A DNA stretch of 32,734 nt. Origin: Halieaceae bacterium. Lineage in GTDB: Bacteria; Pseudomonadota; Gammaproteobacteria; Pseudomonadales; Halieaceae. Below the pieces are notes generated by a model. The model was not told the origin of the DNA. It was given only the letters and a program-made list of their open reading frames with translations, and searched no databases. Below, piece after piece: positions 20,042 to 31,275 of the stretch (the stretch's first letter is position 1; each line of letters starts with the position of its first letter). The translations under genes were made by a program, and so were the position numbers. The DNA is taken from contig NYTE01000010.1 of the NCBI GenBank assembly GCA_002683335.1, positions 1-32,734 on the forward strand, written 5' to 3'.

Positions 20042-21979
20042 TCAGTGCTCGGTTGCAGCACCGCCAATGGGACTGCCCGTTGGCTCAGGTTCACCGGCAT
20101 CGGGCGGCGTGCCACGGTCATCACCGGACCAACTACTGGGTGGTTTAGGTGGCTGTCCCGCCATAATATCGTCAATCTGCTCGGCATCGATGGTCTCGTA
20201 TTGCATGAGTGCATCCGCCATCATGTCCAGCTTGTCACGATTGTCTTCAAGTAGTTGATGCGCTTTGGCATAACAATCGTCAATGATGCTGCGCATTTCT
20301 CTGTCGATCGCCAAGGCCGTCTCGTCTGACATGGCCTTGGCGGGCTGCCCGGCACTCCGCCCCAAAAACACTTCGTCGCCACCCTCGTCGTACATGAGCG
20401 GTCCCATTGCCTCGGACAGCCCCCACTTTGTCACCATATTACGCGCGACTTCGGTAGCCCGCTGAATATCATTGGACGCCCCCGTAGTGATACCGTCCTT
20501 GCCAAGCGTCATTTCCTCGGCAACCCGTCCGCCAAACAAACTGGTGATCTGAGAGATAATATGACGGCGACTATGGCTATAACGGTCTTCCTCAGGAAGA
20601 AACATCGTAACCCCAAGAGCTCGCCCTCTGGGAATGATCGACACTTTGTACACGGGATCGTGCTCGGGCATCAGTCTGCCCACAATGGCGTGGCCCGCCT
20701 CGTGATAAGCGGTATTCCGCTTCTCTGACTCGGACATCACCATGGATCGCCGCTCGGCACCCATCATGATCTTGTCCTTGGCCAACTCAAACTGATCCAT
20801 ATCGACAACGCGCAATCCACCGCGCGCAGCAAAAAGTGCAGCTTCATTTACCAGGTTCGCCAAATCTGCGCCTGAGAAACCGGGGGTGCCCCGCGCAATC
20901 TTCGAGGAATCGACATCCTCGGATAATGGCACTTTTCTCATATGGACTTTCAGGATTTGGTCTCGCCCACGAATATCGGGCAAGCCCACGACGACCTGTC
21001 GATCAAAACGGCCAGGACGTAACAGAGCAGGATCCAACACATCTGGGCGGTTTGTCGCCGCGATCACGATGACCCCATCATTCACCTCAAAACCGTCCAT
21101 TTCGACCAGCAGTTGGTTCAGCGTCTGCTCTCGCTCATCATGACCACCGCCCAAACCCGCGCCGCGGTGACGACCGACCGCATCAATCTCATCAATAAAA
21201 ATGATGCACGGTGACTGCTTTTTGGCCTGCTCGAACATATCACGCACTCGAGAAGCCCCTACACCTACAAACATCTCGACAAAATCCGATCCGGAGATTG
21301 AGAAAAACGGCACCTTGGCTTCACCTGCAATGGCCTTGGCCAGTAAGGTTTTACCGGTGCCCGGTTGGCCGACCATGAGGACCCCTCTGGGAATACGGCC
21401 ACCCAACTTTTGAAATCGACCTGGATCACGAAGAAACTCAACCAGCTCCTGTACGTCTTCCTTTGCCTCTTCCACTCCCGCCACATCAGCAAAAGTAGTA
21501 GTGATCTGATCTTCCCCAAGGAGCTTGGCCTTACTCTTCCCAAAGCTCATCGGGCCGCCTCGTCCACCCGCGCCACCTTGCATCTGTCGCATAAAAAACA
21601 TAAACACAGCGATGATCAGCAATATAGGGAAACTGGCGATCAACAATTGGCTCCACACAGACTGTTGCTCGGGCTTTTTTCCTTCAACCGTCACATTATG
21701 GGATAGAAGATCATCCATCAGTTTGGGGTCTTCCACCATCGGCCTAACGGTCTCGAAGCTGGTTCCGTCCTTCCGCTGTGCGCTGATGGTGAGGCCATCC
21801 ACCACAACCTTGGAGAGGCGATCAGTCTGCACCTCCCGAATAAATTCTGAGTATCCGATCTGTTCTGTGGCGGATCGCAGATTAAAATTATTGAAAACCG
21901 AGAGTAAGACCGCGGCTATTAGCAGCCACAGCAACAAGTTCTTGGCCATATTGTTCACAATAGTTCCTCTCGGTTTCAA
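20042..21979 (-). CDS. ftsH: ATP-dependent zinc metalloprotease FtsH
   Basis: 645 aa; [21 protein letters not shown] region, HEAGH zinc motif. Likely start [10 protein letters not shown] downstream of the ORF-track start. Confidence 0.97.
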   Translation of the reverse strand: MKPRGTIVNNMAKNLLLWLLIAAVLLSVFNNFNLRSATEQIGYSEFIREVQTDRLSKVVVDGLTISAQRKDGTSFETVRPMVEDPKLMDDLLSHNVTVEGKKPEQQSVWSQLLIASFPILLIIAVFMFFMRQMQGGAGGRGGPMSFGKSKAKLLGEDQITTTFADVAGVEEAKEDVQELVEFLRDPGRFQKLGGRIPRGVLMVGQPGTGKTLLAKAIAGEAKVPFFSISGSDFVEMFVGVGASRVRDMFEQAKKQSPCIIFIDEIDAVGRHRGAGLGGGHDEREQTLNQLLVEMDGFEVNDGVIVIAATNRPDVLDPALLRPGRFDRQVVVGLPDIRGRDQILKVHMRKVPLSEDVDSSKIARGTPGFSGADLANLVNEAALFAARGGLRVVDMDQFELAKDKIMMGAERRSMVMSESEKRNTAYHEAGHAIVGRLMPEHDPVYKVSIIPRGRALGVTMFLPEEDRYSHSRRHIISQITSLFGGRVAEEMTLGKDGITTGASNDIQRATEVARNMVTKWGLSEAMGPLMYDEGGDEVFLGRSAGQPAKAMSDETALAIDREMRSIIDDCYAKAHQLLEDNRDKLDMMADALMQYETIDAEQIDDIMAGQPPKPPSSWSGDDRGTPPDAGEPEPTGSPIGGAATEH

Positions 21980-22072
21980 AACGTGCGCTAAGATCGAACA
22001 CGTAGTATAGCGGGTAGAGTGAAGACTCTGAACCAGCCTTTCGGTACCCTTTCACCTCGGGTATTCAGTAAA

Positions 22073-22120
22073 TGGGGGATTTTCGAGACATTTCAAGTCT
22101 ATTTTGGCTGAAATTCCCCA
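22073..22120 (-). other. Long imperfect hairpin in the rlmE-ftsH intergenic region
   Basis: TGGGGGATTTT (22073-22083) pairs with GAAATTCCCCA (22110-22120) with terminal/internal G-U type positions; inner AGAC/GTCT pair (22086-22089 / 22097-22100). Confidence 0.5.
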
Positions 22121-22153
22121 AATTACGCCGACATTACTCGGGCTTACCTGCCG

Positions 22154-22792
22154 TTAGGCTGCCGTTTTGGCTACTTTCAGGCCCGTTGCTACTACATACA
22201 CTTCCCGCGAGCGCGGCCGTGACGCAGAAGGCTTGCGAGTAATTACGCGCTCAAAACGTTCGCGGATCTGGCGAAACCATTCCTCGAACCCCTCTCCCTG
22301 AAAAACCTTCGTCAACATGGCACCGCCGGGTGATAACGCACGAAGCGCCAAGTCAGTCGCCAGTTCCACCAAATACATAGCTCGCGGCTGGTCGACTGCC
22401 GCCAGGCCGCTCATATTGGGCGCCATATCCGATATCACCACATCCAGACGACGTCCCGACAGCGCTTGAATCAGTTGGTCATACGTTTCCTGCTCCGTGA
22501 AATCACCCTGAATAAACGTCACGTTGGGTAAATGATCCATAGGCAAAATATCACTTGCCAATACGCGTCCCCTATCGCCCACCAACACTCCTGCCACTTG
22601 AGACCACCCCCCAGGGGCACTGCCAAGATCGAGCACCGACATGCCTGGCTGAATCAAACTGTCCTTCTCGTTGATCTCAATGAGCTTGTAGACGGCACGC
22701 GAGCGATAACCCTCGCGCTGGGCACGTTGCACAAAAGGATCATCATGATGCTCCTTCAACCAGGCGCGACTGGATGATTTTTTTTTGCCCAT
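22154..22792 (-). CDS. rlmE: 23S rRNA (uridine-2'-O)-methyltransferase
   Basis: 212 aa; [38 protein letters not shown]. Confidence 0.96.
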   Translation of the reverse strand: MGKKKSSSRAWLKEHHDDPFVQRAQREGYRSRAVYKLIEINEKDSLIQPGMSVLDLGSAPGGWSQVAGVLVGDRGRVLASDILPMDHLPNVTFIQGDFTEQETYDQLIQALSGRRLDVVISDMAPNMSGLAAVDQPRAMYLVELATDLALRALSPGGAMLTKVFQGEGFEEWFRQIRERFERVITRKPSASRPRSREVYVVATGLKVAKTAA

Positions 22793-22879
22793 TATTGCCC
22801 CACCTTCACCACAACCCTGCCAGACGCCTTTACACTGCTACTTTCACGAAGTGTACCGCGAGACACCACATGACCGCTT

Positions 22880-23194
22880 ATGAAGCCTTCAAGCAGTAAA
22901 GAATTACGTCAACTACGTGCTCTGGCACACGCCTTGCGCCCGGTGGTCACCGTTGCCGGTAATGGACTGTCAGCTTCAGTACTGCAAGAGCTTGACCGCG
23001 CACTTTCAGACCATGAATTAATCAAAGTGAAGGTCTCGGTCGGCGATCGAGTCCAGCGGGAGACGGTTGTCGCAGCACTGTGCGAGCACAGCGGTGCCCA
23101 GCTGGTGCAGCGCATTGGCAACATCGCGACCCTGCTTCGCCGTAACCCGACAGCAGACCCCAAAAAGTCGAATCTGCTTAGAGCGAAACCCTAA
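22880..23194 (+). CDS. yhbY: YhbY/CRS1 family RNA-binding protein
   Basis: 104 aa; LRALAHALRPVVTVAGNGLSASVLQELDRALSDHELIKVKV; divergent from rlmE as in other Gammaproteobacteria. Confidence 0.93.
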   Translation: MKPSSSKELRQLRALAHALRPVVTVAGNGLSASVLQELDRALSDHELIKVKVSVGDRVQRETVVAALCEHSGAQLVQRIGNIATLLRRNPTADPKKSNLLRAKP

Positions 23195-23211
23195 CCTCAG
23201 GCCCTATGGTG

Positions 23212-23556
23212 ATGGCCGAAATTATTCAGTTTCCAACGCGACAACGAGAAGCCTTTGATTTTCTTGATCGCGAACTGGCCGCATTACTCAGAGCCAAAAG
23301 GGCTGACGAGGCGCTGATCGACTTCGCTACCGCGACACTCACTGAGGTTTATGATGAGTGCCGGCGCAGGTCTGACCGTCAGTTCGAGGTTCGACTCCCG
23401 CTCGATGTTAGCGAGTTGGCAGCAGACCCGTTGCGGGAAGATATTACCTCAGGCATCGAGAAGTTGAGCCAAGAACAACATGATCTGACCTTAAAGCTGG
23501 CAGCGCGTCTAGTGCTGACGGAGCTTCGACTGTTTCAACATGAACGCAAAGACTGA
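23212..23556 (+). CDS. Hypothetical protein
   Basis: MAEIIQFPTRQREAFDFLDRELAALLRAKRADEALIDFATATLTEVYDE...; lies just after yhbY, low-repeat globular composition. Confidence 0.65.
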   Translation: MAEIIQFPTRQREAFDFLDRELAALLRAKRADEALIDFATATLTEVYDECRRRSDRQFEVRLPLDVSELAADPLREDITSGIEKLSQEQHDLTLKLAARLVLTELRLFQHERKD

Positions 23557-23559
23557 GTG

Positions 23560-24025
23560 TCACAGCATGGCGGTGATTTGAAAAGTGGCCCAGGCCGCCA
23601 GCCACGCTATGCAAAGATAAGCCACCACCATCCAGCCGGCCAATCGCCATGAATTTGCCTCTCGCGCCAAAATGGCGACCGTGGAACAGCACTGCAGCGC
23701 AATTGCGAAAAAAACCAGTAGCGCCAAGCCCGAGCCCAGTTACGACCCTCTCTATGGCATCCATCGCCGGTGCCGACCACTTGAAAGTTGACTGAAACAA
23801 GACCAGCATAATGAGGCTGAAGGCCAAGCCCCCCGACAGTGAACCCATGAAGAATCGGTCAAGGCCTGATTGTATAAGCAACAATTGGTCAGCGGGCGCA
23901 CCGAATCCAGGTTGATGCTGGCAAGTGATCGTCTCACCCGCATGAAAGCCAAATTCCTGCAGTCGGCCGCGATACCGACCCGAAAGTTCAGGGCCAAAGC
24001 CGATCAACGCCGCGGCAGTTACCAC
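23560..24025 (-). pseudogene. Collapsed feoA/feoB remnant
   Basis: FeoA-like LSGRYRGRLQEFGFHAGETITC; FeoB first-TM-like LDRFFMGSLSGGLAFSLIMLVLFQSTFKWSAPAMDAIE; then in another frame FeoB C-terminus LALLVFFAIALQCCSTVAILAREANSWRLAGWMVVAYLCIAWLAAWATFQITAML*. GTP-binding domain and most of the membrane core are absent. Confidence 0.75.
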
Positions 24026-24092
24026 AAATTTATCGTTTGGCTTTCAGCGACCACAGGACGTTCCCGCGATGAAGCACGGATCATCCGTTCAA

Positions 24093-24107
24093 TGAGAATG
24101 ATTTTCA
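24093..24107 (-). promoter_or_regulatory. Fur box
   Basis: Minus strand TGAAAATCATTCTCA matches the 7-1-7 core TGATAATCATTATCA at 13 of 15 positions; located upstream of the feo remnant. Confidence 0.75.
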
Positions 24108-24113
24108 ATAAGT

Positions 24114-24590
24114 CTAAAGGTGCTCGACGGCGTCTATCTCGTAAACAACATCGCCACCGGGAGCCCTGACAACGACCTCGTCACCTTCGGCCTTTGCCAC
24201 CAAGGCACGCGCGATAGGCGAGTTCACGGAAATAAGATTGGCTTTAGCGTCTGCCTCGTCTTCGCCGACAATGCGATATTGCACTGTCCGATCATTATCA
24301 ATATCGATCAAGGTTACCGTAGTCCCAAAAATGACTTTGCCCGAAGGGGAGATGGTTGCAATATCAATCACCTGAGCGTGAGACAGCTTATGCTCGAGCT
24401 CCTTAATTCGGCCCTCGGCAAAACTCTGCTGCTCACGAGCCGCGTGATACTCGGCATTTTCTTTAAGATCGCCGTGCTCTCGCGCCTCTGCAATGGCCTG
24501 TGTGATTCGCGGACGCTCTACCCTTTTAAGGCGCTCTAATTCCTCTCGCAGCGCTCGCTCGCCCTTGACTGTCATGGGGACTCGATTCAT
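24114..24590 (-). CDS. greA: Transcription elongation factor GreA
   Basis: 158 aa; [34 protein letters not shown]. Confidence 0.97.
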   Translation of the reverse strand: MNRVPMTVKGERALREELERLKRVERPRITQAIAEAREHGDLKENAEYHAAREQQSFAEGRIKELEHKLSHAQVIDIATISPSGKVIFGTTVTLIDIDNDRTVQYRIVGEDEADAKANLISVNSPIARALVAKAEGDEVVVRAPGGDVVYEIDAVEHL

Positions 24591-27500
24591 ACCGCAATGC
24601 TCTCATGTAAATCTTGCAGACGACGCACCGTCATGTCTGTCTCCTGCTCCAATGCCATACAAACAGCCTCGGCCGCGGCCAATGTGGTGGTGTAGAAAAC
24701 CCGATGTTGTTCAGCGCTCGCCCTAATTGACGCCGAGTCCATAATGGCACGACGTCCTTCTGTTGTGTTAATGATCATCGCCGCTTCGTCATTCTTGATC
24801 AAATCGACAATGTGGGGCCGCCCCTCAGCTACTTTATTTACCCTACGGACCGACAGGCCCGCATCCTCCAATGCATTGGCCGTGCCGCCGGTTGCCGCGA
24901 GAGTAAAACCACGCTTTACCAGCCGTTGAGCCACATCTATCGCAGCTGCTTTATCGGCATCGCGCACGCTTATAAGACACAAACCTGAAGTCGGAGGGTC
25001 GTCTCCTGCCCCCAACTGCGCGCGAGCAAAAGCCGCTGCAAACGTTTCTCCAGTGCCCATGACCTCACCCGTAGACTTCATCTCTGGACCCAAAATAGGA
25101 TCAGTGCCCGGAAATTTATTAAACGGTAATACCGCCTCTTTAACGCTGTAATAGGGCGGGACAATCTCCCGCGTGACCCCCTGACTGGCGAGAGTCTGTC
25201 CCGCCATGCAGCGAGCCGCCACCTTTGCGAGAGAAACACCCACAGCCTTGGAGACAAATGGCACGGTTCTCGAGGCACGTGGATTCACCTCGATGACAAA
25301 AATCTCTCCATCTTGCCACGCAAGTTGCACATTCATGAGCCCACATACGCCTAACTCTAGGGCCATTTTTCTGACAACTTCTCGCATGGCTTCCTGAACA
25401 TCAGAAGGCAAACTGTAGGGCGGCAAGGAACAGGCAGAGTCACCCGAATGGACGCCAGCCTGTTCAATATGCTGCATGATTGCTCCGATGACCACTTGTT
25501 CACCGTCGCTCACCGCATCGATGTCTACCTCTATGGCTGCACTCAGAAAACGATCCAGCAGTACAGGAGAGTCTTCCGACACTTTAACGGCATCGTTCAT
25601 ATAACGCAGGAGATCCTCTTTACGGTAAACGATCTCCATAGCGCGGCCACCCAGCACATAAGATGGTCTGACTACTAACGGATAGCCGATCTCGTCCGCT
25701 GCCGTCACAGCCTGCTCAACACTCCGCACAGTGGTATTTGCCGGCTGACGAAGAGCAAGGCTTTGAATCATTTTCTGGAACCGCTCACGATCCTCGGCAC
25801 GATCAATCTGATCAGGTGTCGTACCAACGATCGGCACGCCCGCGGCCTCTAGTGCACGCGCCAACTTAAGTGGCGTCTGCCCACCAAATTGCACAATTAC
25901 GCCAGTCGGTTGCTCCAATGCAACAATCTCCAAAACGTCCTCAAGCGTCACCGGCTCAAAGTAGAGTCGGTCGGACGTGTCATAGTCAGTGGATACCGTC
26001 TCCGGGTTGCAGTTGACCATGATGGTCTCATAGCCATCCTCGCGCATGGCGAGCACCGCATGCACACAGCAATAGTCAAACTCGATGCCTTGACCGATCC
26101 GGTTCGGCCCGCCGCCCAGAACCAGAATTTTTTTGCGGTCACTGGGTGACGCCTCACACTCCTGCTCGTAAGTGGAGTACATGTAGGCCGTGGATGAAGC
26201 AAATTCAGCTGCACAGGTATCAACGCGTTTGTAAACGGGCCGAATACCCAGGGACCAACGCCGTTCGCGAATGTCACCTTCGGACACCGCCAGCAACTCC
26301 GAGATGCGTCGATCAGAAAATCCGCGGCGTTTGAGGCCCCACATCAGTGCGTGATCGAGGTGTTCCAGCTTCATGCCGTGCAGTCGCGACTCCCACTGGA
26401 TGATGTCGGCAATCTGCACCAAAAACCATGGGTCAATCCCCGAGTATCCATAGATCTCTTCGAGTTCAAAGCCTGCTCTGACGGCATCAGCGACGTACCA
26501 AATACGATCAGCACCCGGGTTAGTCAACCGATCCACCAATTCCGATCGACTGTCCTCATCTGTCACCAGCATCTGGGGCTCGAACCCGGCTGAACCAACT
26601 TCGAGTCCACGCAACGCTTTTTGCAACGACTCCTGAAAGGTCCGGCCAATCGCCATAACTTCCCCCACAGACTTCATCTGCGTGGTGAGGCGCGGATCCG
26701 CTGTCGCAAATTTCTCGAAAGCAAAGCGCGGGATTTTTGTCACCACGTAGTCAAGCGTGGGCTCAAAAGACGCCGGCGTCACGCCACCAGTAATGTCGTT
26801 CTCCAATTCATCGAGTGTGTACCCTACCGCCAATTTGGCCGCCACTTTCGCAATCGGAAATCCGGTTGCCTTGGACGCCAATGCGGAGGATCTAGAAACA
26901 CGGGGGTTCATCTCGATGATGACCAAACGACCGGTATCGGGGCACTGTCCAAACTGGACGTTGGAACCGCCTGTTTCAACACCTATCTCGCGCAACACCG
27001 CGAGAGAGGCATCGCGCATAATTTGGTATTCCTTGTCTGTGAGGGTTTGTGCAGGCGCAACCGTAATGGAGTCACCTGTGTGAACACCCATTGCGTCGAA
27101 ATTCTCAATCGAACATACGATGATGCAATTGTCATTTTTATCACGAACAACCTCCATCTCGTACTCTTTCCAGCCAATCAATGACTCGTCAATCAGCAGC
27201 TCGCTGGTCGGCGATAATTCAAGCCCTCGCAAGCAAATCTCTTCGAATTCGTCGCGGTTGTAGGCAATCCCTCCGCCTGATCCCCCCATCGTAAAAGAGG
27301 GACGGATAATGCAAGGGAAGCCAATCTCCCCGTGCCCCCCCCAAGCCTCTTCCATACTGTGCGCCAATCCCGCACGAGGCGTCTCGAGACCAATACGCCG
27401 CATAGCGATATCGAATTTCTCACGATCTTCCGCTTTATCAATCGCCTCTTTGGTTGCACCGATCATTTCTACGTTAAAGCGCTCCAGCACGCCCTCCGCA

Positions 27501-27808
27501 GCGAGTTTTAGTGCGCAATTGAGGGCCGTTTGCCCCCCCATAGTTGGCAAAATCGCATCCGGACGCTCGCGCTCTATGATGCGCGAAACTGTCTGCCATT
27601 CGACGGGTTCTATATAAGTTGCATCAGCCATGGCAGGATCGGTCATGATGGTGGCGGGGTTGGAATTAACCAAAACAACCCGGTACCCCTCTTCCCTGAG
27701 CGCTTTGCAAGCTTGCGCCCCGGAGTAGTCGAACTCGCAGGCTTGTCCGATCACAATCGGCCCGGCACCGAGGATCAAGATACTCTCAATGTCTGAGCGT
27801 CGTGGCAT
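24587..27808 (-). CDS. carB: Carbamoyl-phosphate synthase large subunit
   Basis: 1073 aa; duplicated ATP-grasp domains, MGS-like C-terminal domain; ATGA overlap with greA. Confidence 0.98.
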   Translation of the reverse strand: MPRRSDIESILILGAGPIVIGQACEFDYSGAQACKALREEGYRVVLVNSNPATIMTDPAMADATYIEPVEWQTVSRIIERERPDAILPTMGGQTALNCALKLAAEGVLERFNVEMIGATKEAIDKAEDREKFDIAMRRIGLETPRAGLAHSMEEAWGGHGEIGFPCIIRPSFTMGGSGGGIAYNRDEFEEICLRGLELSPTSELLIDESLIGWKEYEMEVVRDKNDNCIIVCSIENFDAMGVHTGDSITVAPAQTLTDKEYQIMRDASLAVLREIGVETGGSNVQFGQCPDTGRLVIIEMNPRVSRSSALASKATGFPIAKVAAKLAVGYTLDELENDITGGVTPASFEPTLDYVVTKIPRFAFEKFATADPRLTTQMKSVGEVMAIGRTFQESLQKALRGLEVGSAGFEPQMLVTDEDSRSELVDRLTNPGADRIWYVADAVRAGFELEEIYGYSGIDPWFLVQIADIIQWESRLHGMKLEHLDHALMWGLKRRGFSDRRISELLAVSEGDIRERRWSLGIRPVYKRVDTCAAEFASSTAYMYSTYEQECEASPSDRKKILVLGGGPNRIGQGIEFDYCCVHAVLAMREDGYETIMVNCNPETVSTDYDTSDRLYFEPVTLEDVLEIVALEQPTGVIVQFGGQTPLKLARALEAAGVPIVGTTPDQIDRAEDRERFQKMIQSLALRQPANTTVRSVEQAVTAADEIGYPLVVRPSYVLGGRAMEIVYRKEDLLRYMNDAVKVSEDSPVLLDRFLSAAIEVDIDAVSDGEQVVIGAIMQHIEQAGVHSGDSACSLPPYSLPSDVQEAMREVVRKMALELGVCGLMNVQLAWQDGEIFVIEVNPRASRTVPFVSKAVGVSLAKVAARCMAGQTLASQGVTREIVPPYYSVKEAVLPFNKFPGTDPILGPEMKSTGEVMGTGETFAAAFARAQLGAGDDPPTSGLCLISVRDADKAAAIDVAQRLVKRGFTLAATGGTANALEDAGLSVRRVNKVAEGRPHIVDLIKNDEAAMIINTTEGRRAIMDSASIRASAEQHRVFYTTTLAAAEAVCMALEQETDMTVRRLQDLHESIAV

Positions 27809-27828
27809 GGTTTAACTCACCTTTTCCA

Positions 27829-28965
27829 TTACGAAGCACGCTCCATGGCCTTGATAAAGGGATCAAACAGTGAAGCCGCGTCATGCGGACCCGGGCTGGC
27901 TTCTGGGTGCCCCTGAAAACTGTAGGCCGGGACATCTGTGCGAGCAATGCCCTGTAGCGTGCCATCGAACAGCGAGCGATGCGTCACTTCCAAGGTGTCG
28001 GGTAGCCCTTCCTCAGAGACGGTGAACCCATGATTCTGACTCGTCACCATCACGGTGCCGTCCATCAGATTCTGCACCGGGTGATTCGCACCATGATGCC
28101 CAAACTTCATCTTCTCAGTCTTGGCTCCGCTGGCTAAAGCAAGAATCTGGTGGCCCAGGCAAATACCAAACAAAGGAATCTGCTCGGCCATGGCAGCCCA
28201 GGTCAGATCGATAGCGTAATCACAGGGCTCTGGGTCACCAGGCCCATTTGAGAGAAAAATACCATCGGGCTCATGCGCGAGCACCTCAGTGAGCGTGGAC
28301 CGAGCAGGCACGACGGTAACGCGACACCCCAGATCCACTAGTATGCGCAAAATATTGCGCTTAACACCAAAGTCCAGTGCCACAACGTGGAACCGCGACG
28401 CAGATCGAGACTCCTGATCGCTTGCCGCCGACCCCAAACGCCACGTTCCCTCACCCCACTGGTAGGGCGTCTGTGTTGTCACCTCGCTTGCGAGATCCAG
28501 CCCCTTAAGTCCGCTGAACGCGCGTGCTTGTGCCAGAGCACTGGCCTCATCCAGCTCGGGTCCGGCCATGATGCAACCATTCTGCGCACCTTTATCTCGT
28601 AATATGCGCGTCAACCTTCTGGTATCGATATCAGAAATAGCCACAACGCTCTCTGCTGCAAGGTAATCACTCAGGCCCCGCTCTGATCTAAAACTGGACG
28701 CAATCAATGGCAGATCCCTGATGACAAGGCCAGCTGCCTGAATGCCATCCGACTCTTCATCCGCAGCATTGACGCCCGTGTTGCCAATATGGGGGTAGGT
28801 CAAGGTCACTATTTGTCGGCAATAGGAGGGGTCTGTCAGGATTTCCTGATACCCCGTCATAGCAGTATTAAAGACCACCTCGCCCACTGTGCTTCCCAAA
28901 GCACCAATAGATCGGCCGCGAAACGTCGCGCCATCTTCCAAAACGAGGACAGCGGAATGAGACAA
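27829..28965 (-). CDS. carA: Carbamoyl-phosphate synthase small subunit (probable TTG start)
   Basis: Glutaminase motif [33 protein letters not shown]; in-frame TTG at 28965 preceded by GGGAGG; ORF track starts at 29010. Confidence 0.92.
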   Translation of the reverse strand: MSHSAVLVLEDGATFRGRSIGALGSTVGEVVFNTAMTGYQEILTDPSYCRQIVTLTYPHIGNTGVNAADEESDGIQAAGLVIRDLPLIASSFRSERGLSDYLAAESVVAISDIDTRRLTRILRDKGAQNGCIMAGPELDEASALAQARAFSGLKGLDLASEVTTQTPYQWGEGTWRLGSAASDQESRSASRFHVVALDFGVKRNILRILVDLGCRVTVVPARSTLTEVLAHEPDGIFLSNGPGDPEPCDYAIDLTWAAMAEQIPLFGICLGHQILALASGAKTEKMKFGHHGANHPVQNLMDGTVMVTSQNHGFTVSEEGLPDTLEVTHRSLFDGTLQGIARTDVPAYSFQGHPEASPGPHDAASLFDPFIKAMERAS

Positions 28966-29201
28966 AGAGACCTCCCAGTCGTTATCGCCAGAGGGTTGAA
29001 ACAGGTGCACGGCAAGGCCGGGCTAGGTTCACCCTGTGGTCGCAAATCGCAAACGTAGACGCGTGATGGGGCTGACGATAACCCCGCGCGGGCTGGTTCT
29101 GCAGTCTACTGCAAAGCGTTTTCCCTGTCTAATATTTAGGTTGCGCCACCCGCTATGGGATGTCGGTTACACTGCGCGCCCCGCTCAGAAGGAGAATCAT
29201 C

Positions 29202-30026
29202 ATGTCCAGAGTCGACCATTACTTTTTTGGGAAAAACGCCGCGATATCGGGAGCGGGAGACGGCATCGGGCGAGCGCTGGCACAACGGCTGAATCAGACG
29301 GGATGCCATGTCTGGTTGTGTGATGTGAACGAAGCCAAATTGGCAGAAACCGTAAGTTTATTGGACCGTGAGCGTGCGGGCGTGACCACGCGGGTTGTGG
29401 ACTGTGGCCATCGCGACGAACTATTTGCCTGGGCACAATCCGTGGCGGAGAGCACCCCGGAAGTGGACGCACTCTTCAACAATGCCGGTGTCGGTTATGG
29501 CGCACGGTTTGAAGACTCCACCGAAGCCAATTTTAAATGGCTAATTGATATTAATTTTTGGGGAGTCGTGCACGCCACGCGGGCATTCCTACCTCTGCTG
29601 CAAGAATCAAAGCACGCGCATCTGGTCAATATCTCATCGATTTTCGGCATGGTCGGCATTCCTACCCAAAGCGCTTATAACGCCGCTAAGTTTGCGGTGC
29701 GGGGTTTTAGCGAAGCGTTACAAGCGGAATATCTCGACGGTAGCCTGCACGTCAGTTGCGTTCATCCAGGCGGAATTCAAACTAACATCGCGCGCGCGGC
29801 CAGAGTAAATGGCAACTCGCAACCTGACAGCCCTGAAGAGCGCGACGCACAGTTTCGGCGATTGGCTCACACAACGCCTGAGCGCGCGGCCGAAATCATC
29901 CTCACCGGTACAGCTCGCGCCAAGCGGCGGATTATGGTTGGGTGGGATGCCTGGCTGATCTTGCAACTTACCAAGATTCTGCCGACGCAATACCACTGGA
30001 TCACCGCGCGCGTAGCGAATGACTGA
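29202..30026 (+). CDS. SDR family NAD(P)-dependent oxidoreductase
   Basis: ISGAGDGIGRALAQRL (Rossmann), NNAGVG, SSxxG...YNAAK catalytic motif; AAGGAG before ATG 29202. Confidence 0.93.
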   Translation: MSRVDHYFFGKNAAISGAGDGIGRALAQRLNQTGCHVWLCDVNEAKLAETVSLLDRERAGVTTRVVDCGHRDELFAWAQSVAESTPEVDALFNNAGVGYGARFEDSTEANFKWLIDINFWGVVHATRAFLPLLQESKHAHLVNISSIFGMVGIPTQSAYNAAKFAVRGFSEALQAEYLDGSLHVSCVHPGGIQTNIARAARVNGNSQPDSPEERDAQFRRLAHTTPERAAEIILTGTARAKRRIMVGWDAWLILQLTKILPTQYHWITARVAND

Positions 30027-31254
30027 ACACCCCGCAAATATGACTCCCTCGCTTGTCGGAACCGATCGGCTGACCCGCGAACCTTTCTTGCTATTGTTTA
30101 TCGGATTATTTGCGACAGCGGTGGGTCAAGCTTTTGTATTTGCCATTCTGCCGCCTCTAGGCCGCTCGGTGGGACTAGATGAACTCCGCATCACCGCCAT
30201 TATCTCTACATCTGCGCTGGTCTTTACGTTCGTTGCGCCCTTCTGGGGCCGATTTTCTGACCACATAGGACGAAAACCGATCATTATAGTCGGGCTGTTG
30301 GGTTACTCATTTGGATCCTTGGTTTTTGCCATTTTGTTCAATGCAGCGGCCGAAGGCTGGATTAGCGGCTTGACGCTCTTTATTACAGCGCTGGTCATTC
30401 GTTCACTACAATCCGCAACAATGTCCGCAACCCATCCCGGCTGCACAGCCTATGCCGCGGATCACACAGCCCCACAATTTCGTGTCAAGACGCTTGCTCG
30501 ACTCTCAAGTGCCAACAGTATTGGCTTGATCATGGGACCGGTGCTCGCGGGAGCAGTCGCCGGCTGGGGTCTACTAGCGCCCTTGGTGGTGGCATCTTTC
30601 CTCTCAGGACTGGCGGCCTTGATCATTGCCCTGAAGCTATCTCCAGGAGCAGCGCCCCGCGCGGTGAAGACCCCACGACGTCGCATGGGTTACTTTGACG
30701 TAAGAGTCAGAATGTATCTCATTTCAGCGATCGGCGCTTTTAGTGGCTTCGCTATGATCCAGCAAACACTTGCCTTCCGCCTGCAAGATACCCTCAATTT
30801 GTCGGGCATTGAAACCGCTCAGCATACTGGCTGGGCCATGATGGCGTCGGCCGCCAGTACGCTGCTCATGCAGTTCACCGTGGCGCAACGTTACACAGGC
30901 TCCCCCATCCATCTCGTCAGGAGCGGGGCGGCTTTGCTGTTTTGCGGCGCCGTTCTGATCAGCGCTGTGGAAAGCTGGCAAGCTGTCATGAGCAGCATGG
31001 CGCTGATCGGGGCTGGGCTGGGCTTGCTAATGCCTGCAGTGGCAGCGGGCGCCTCGGTCGCGGTTGGTCCAGAGGAACAGGGAGCTGTGGCCGGACTAGT
31101 GAGTGCATGTCCGGCGGCAGGATTTGTCGTGGGCCCCATCAGTGGCGGCTTTCTCTATCAGCACAGCCCTACCGCGGCCGCATGGACCGCAGCCACGCTG
31201 TTACTCGTGGTATTTATTGCGACGTTGATACGAGACACCAATACGACTACTTGA
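30019..31254 (+). CDS. MFS transporter
   Basis: 411 aa, about 12 TM segments, GRFSDHIGRKPIIIVG MFS loop motif; start overlaps the SDR end. Confidence 0.92.
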   Translation: MTEHPANMTPSLVGTDRLTREPFLLLFIGLFATAVGQAFVFAILPPLGRSVGLDELRITAIISTSALVFTFVAPFWGRFSDHIGRKPIIIVGLLGYSFGSLVFAILFNAAAEGWISGLTLFITALVIRSLQSATMSATHPGCTAYAADHTAPQFRVKTLARLSSANSIGLIMGPVLAGAVAGWGLLAPLVVASFLSGLAALIIALKLSPGAAPRAVKTPRRRMGYFDVRVRMYLISAIGAFSGFAMIQQTLAFRLQDTLNLSGIETAQHTGWAMMASAASTLLMQFTVAQRYTGSPIHLVRSGAALLFCGAVLISAVESWQAVMSSMALIGAGLGLLMPAVAAGASVAVGPEEQGAVAGLVSACPAAGFVVGPISGGFLYQHSPTAAAWTAATLLLVVFIATLIRDTNTTT

Positions 31255-31275
31255 ATCCAAAATATCGGTCAATTT

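Noticed and set aside
21525-22010. 161-aa plus-strand ORF antisense to the ftsH 5' end
   Set aside because: Antisense of conserved coding sequence; no supporting start signal.
26621-27184. 187-aa plus-strand ORF antisense to carB
   Set aside because: Antisense shadow of carB with no domain-like features.
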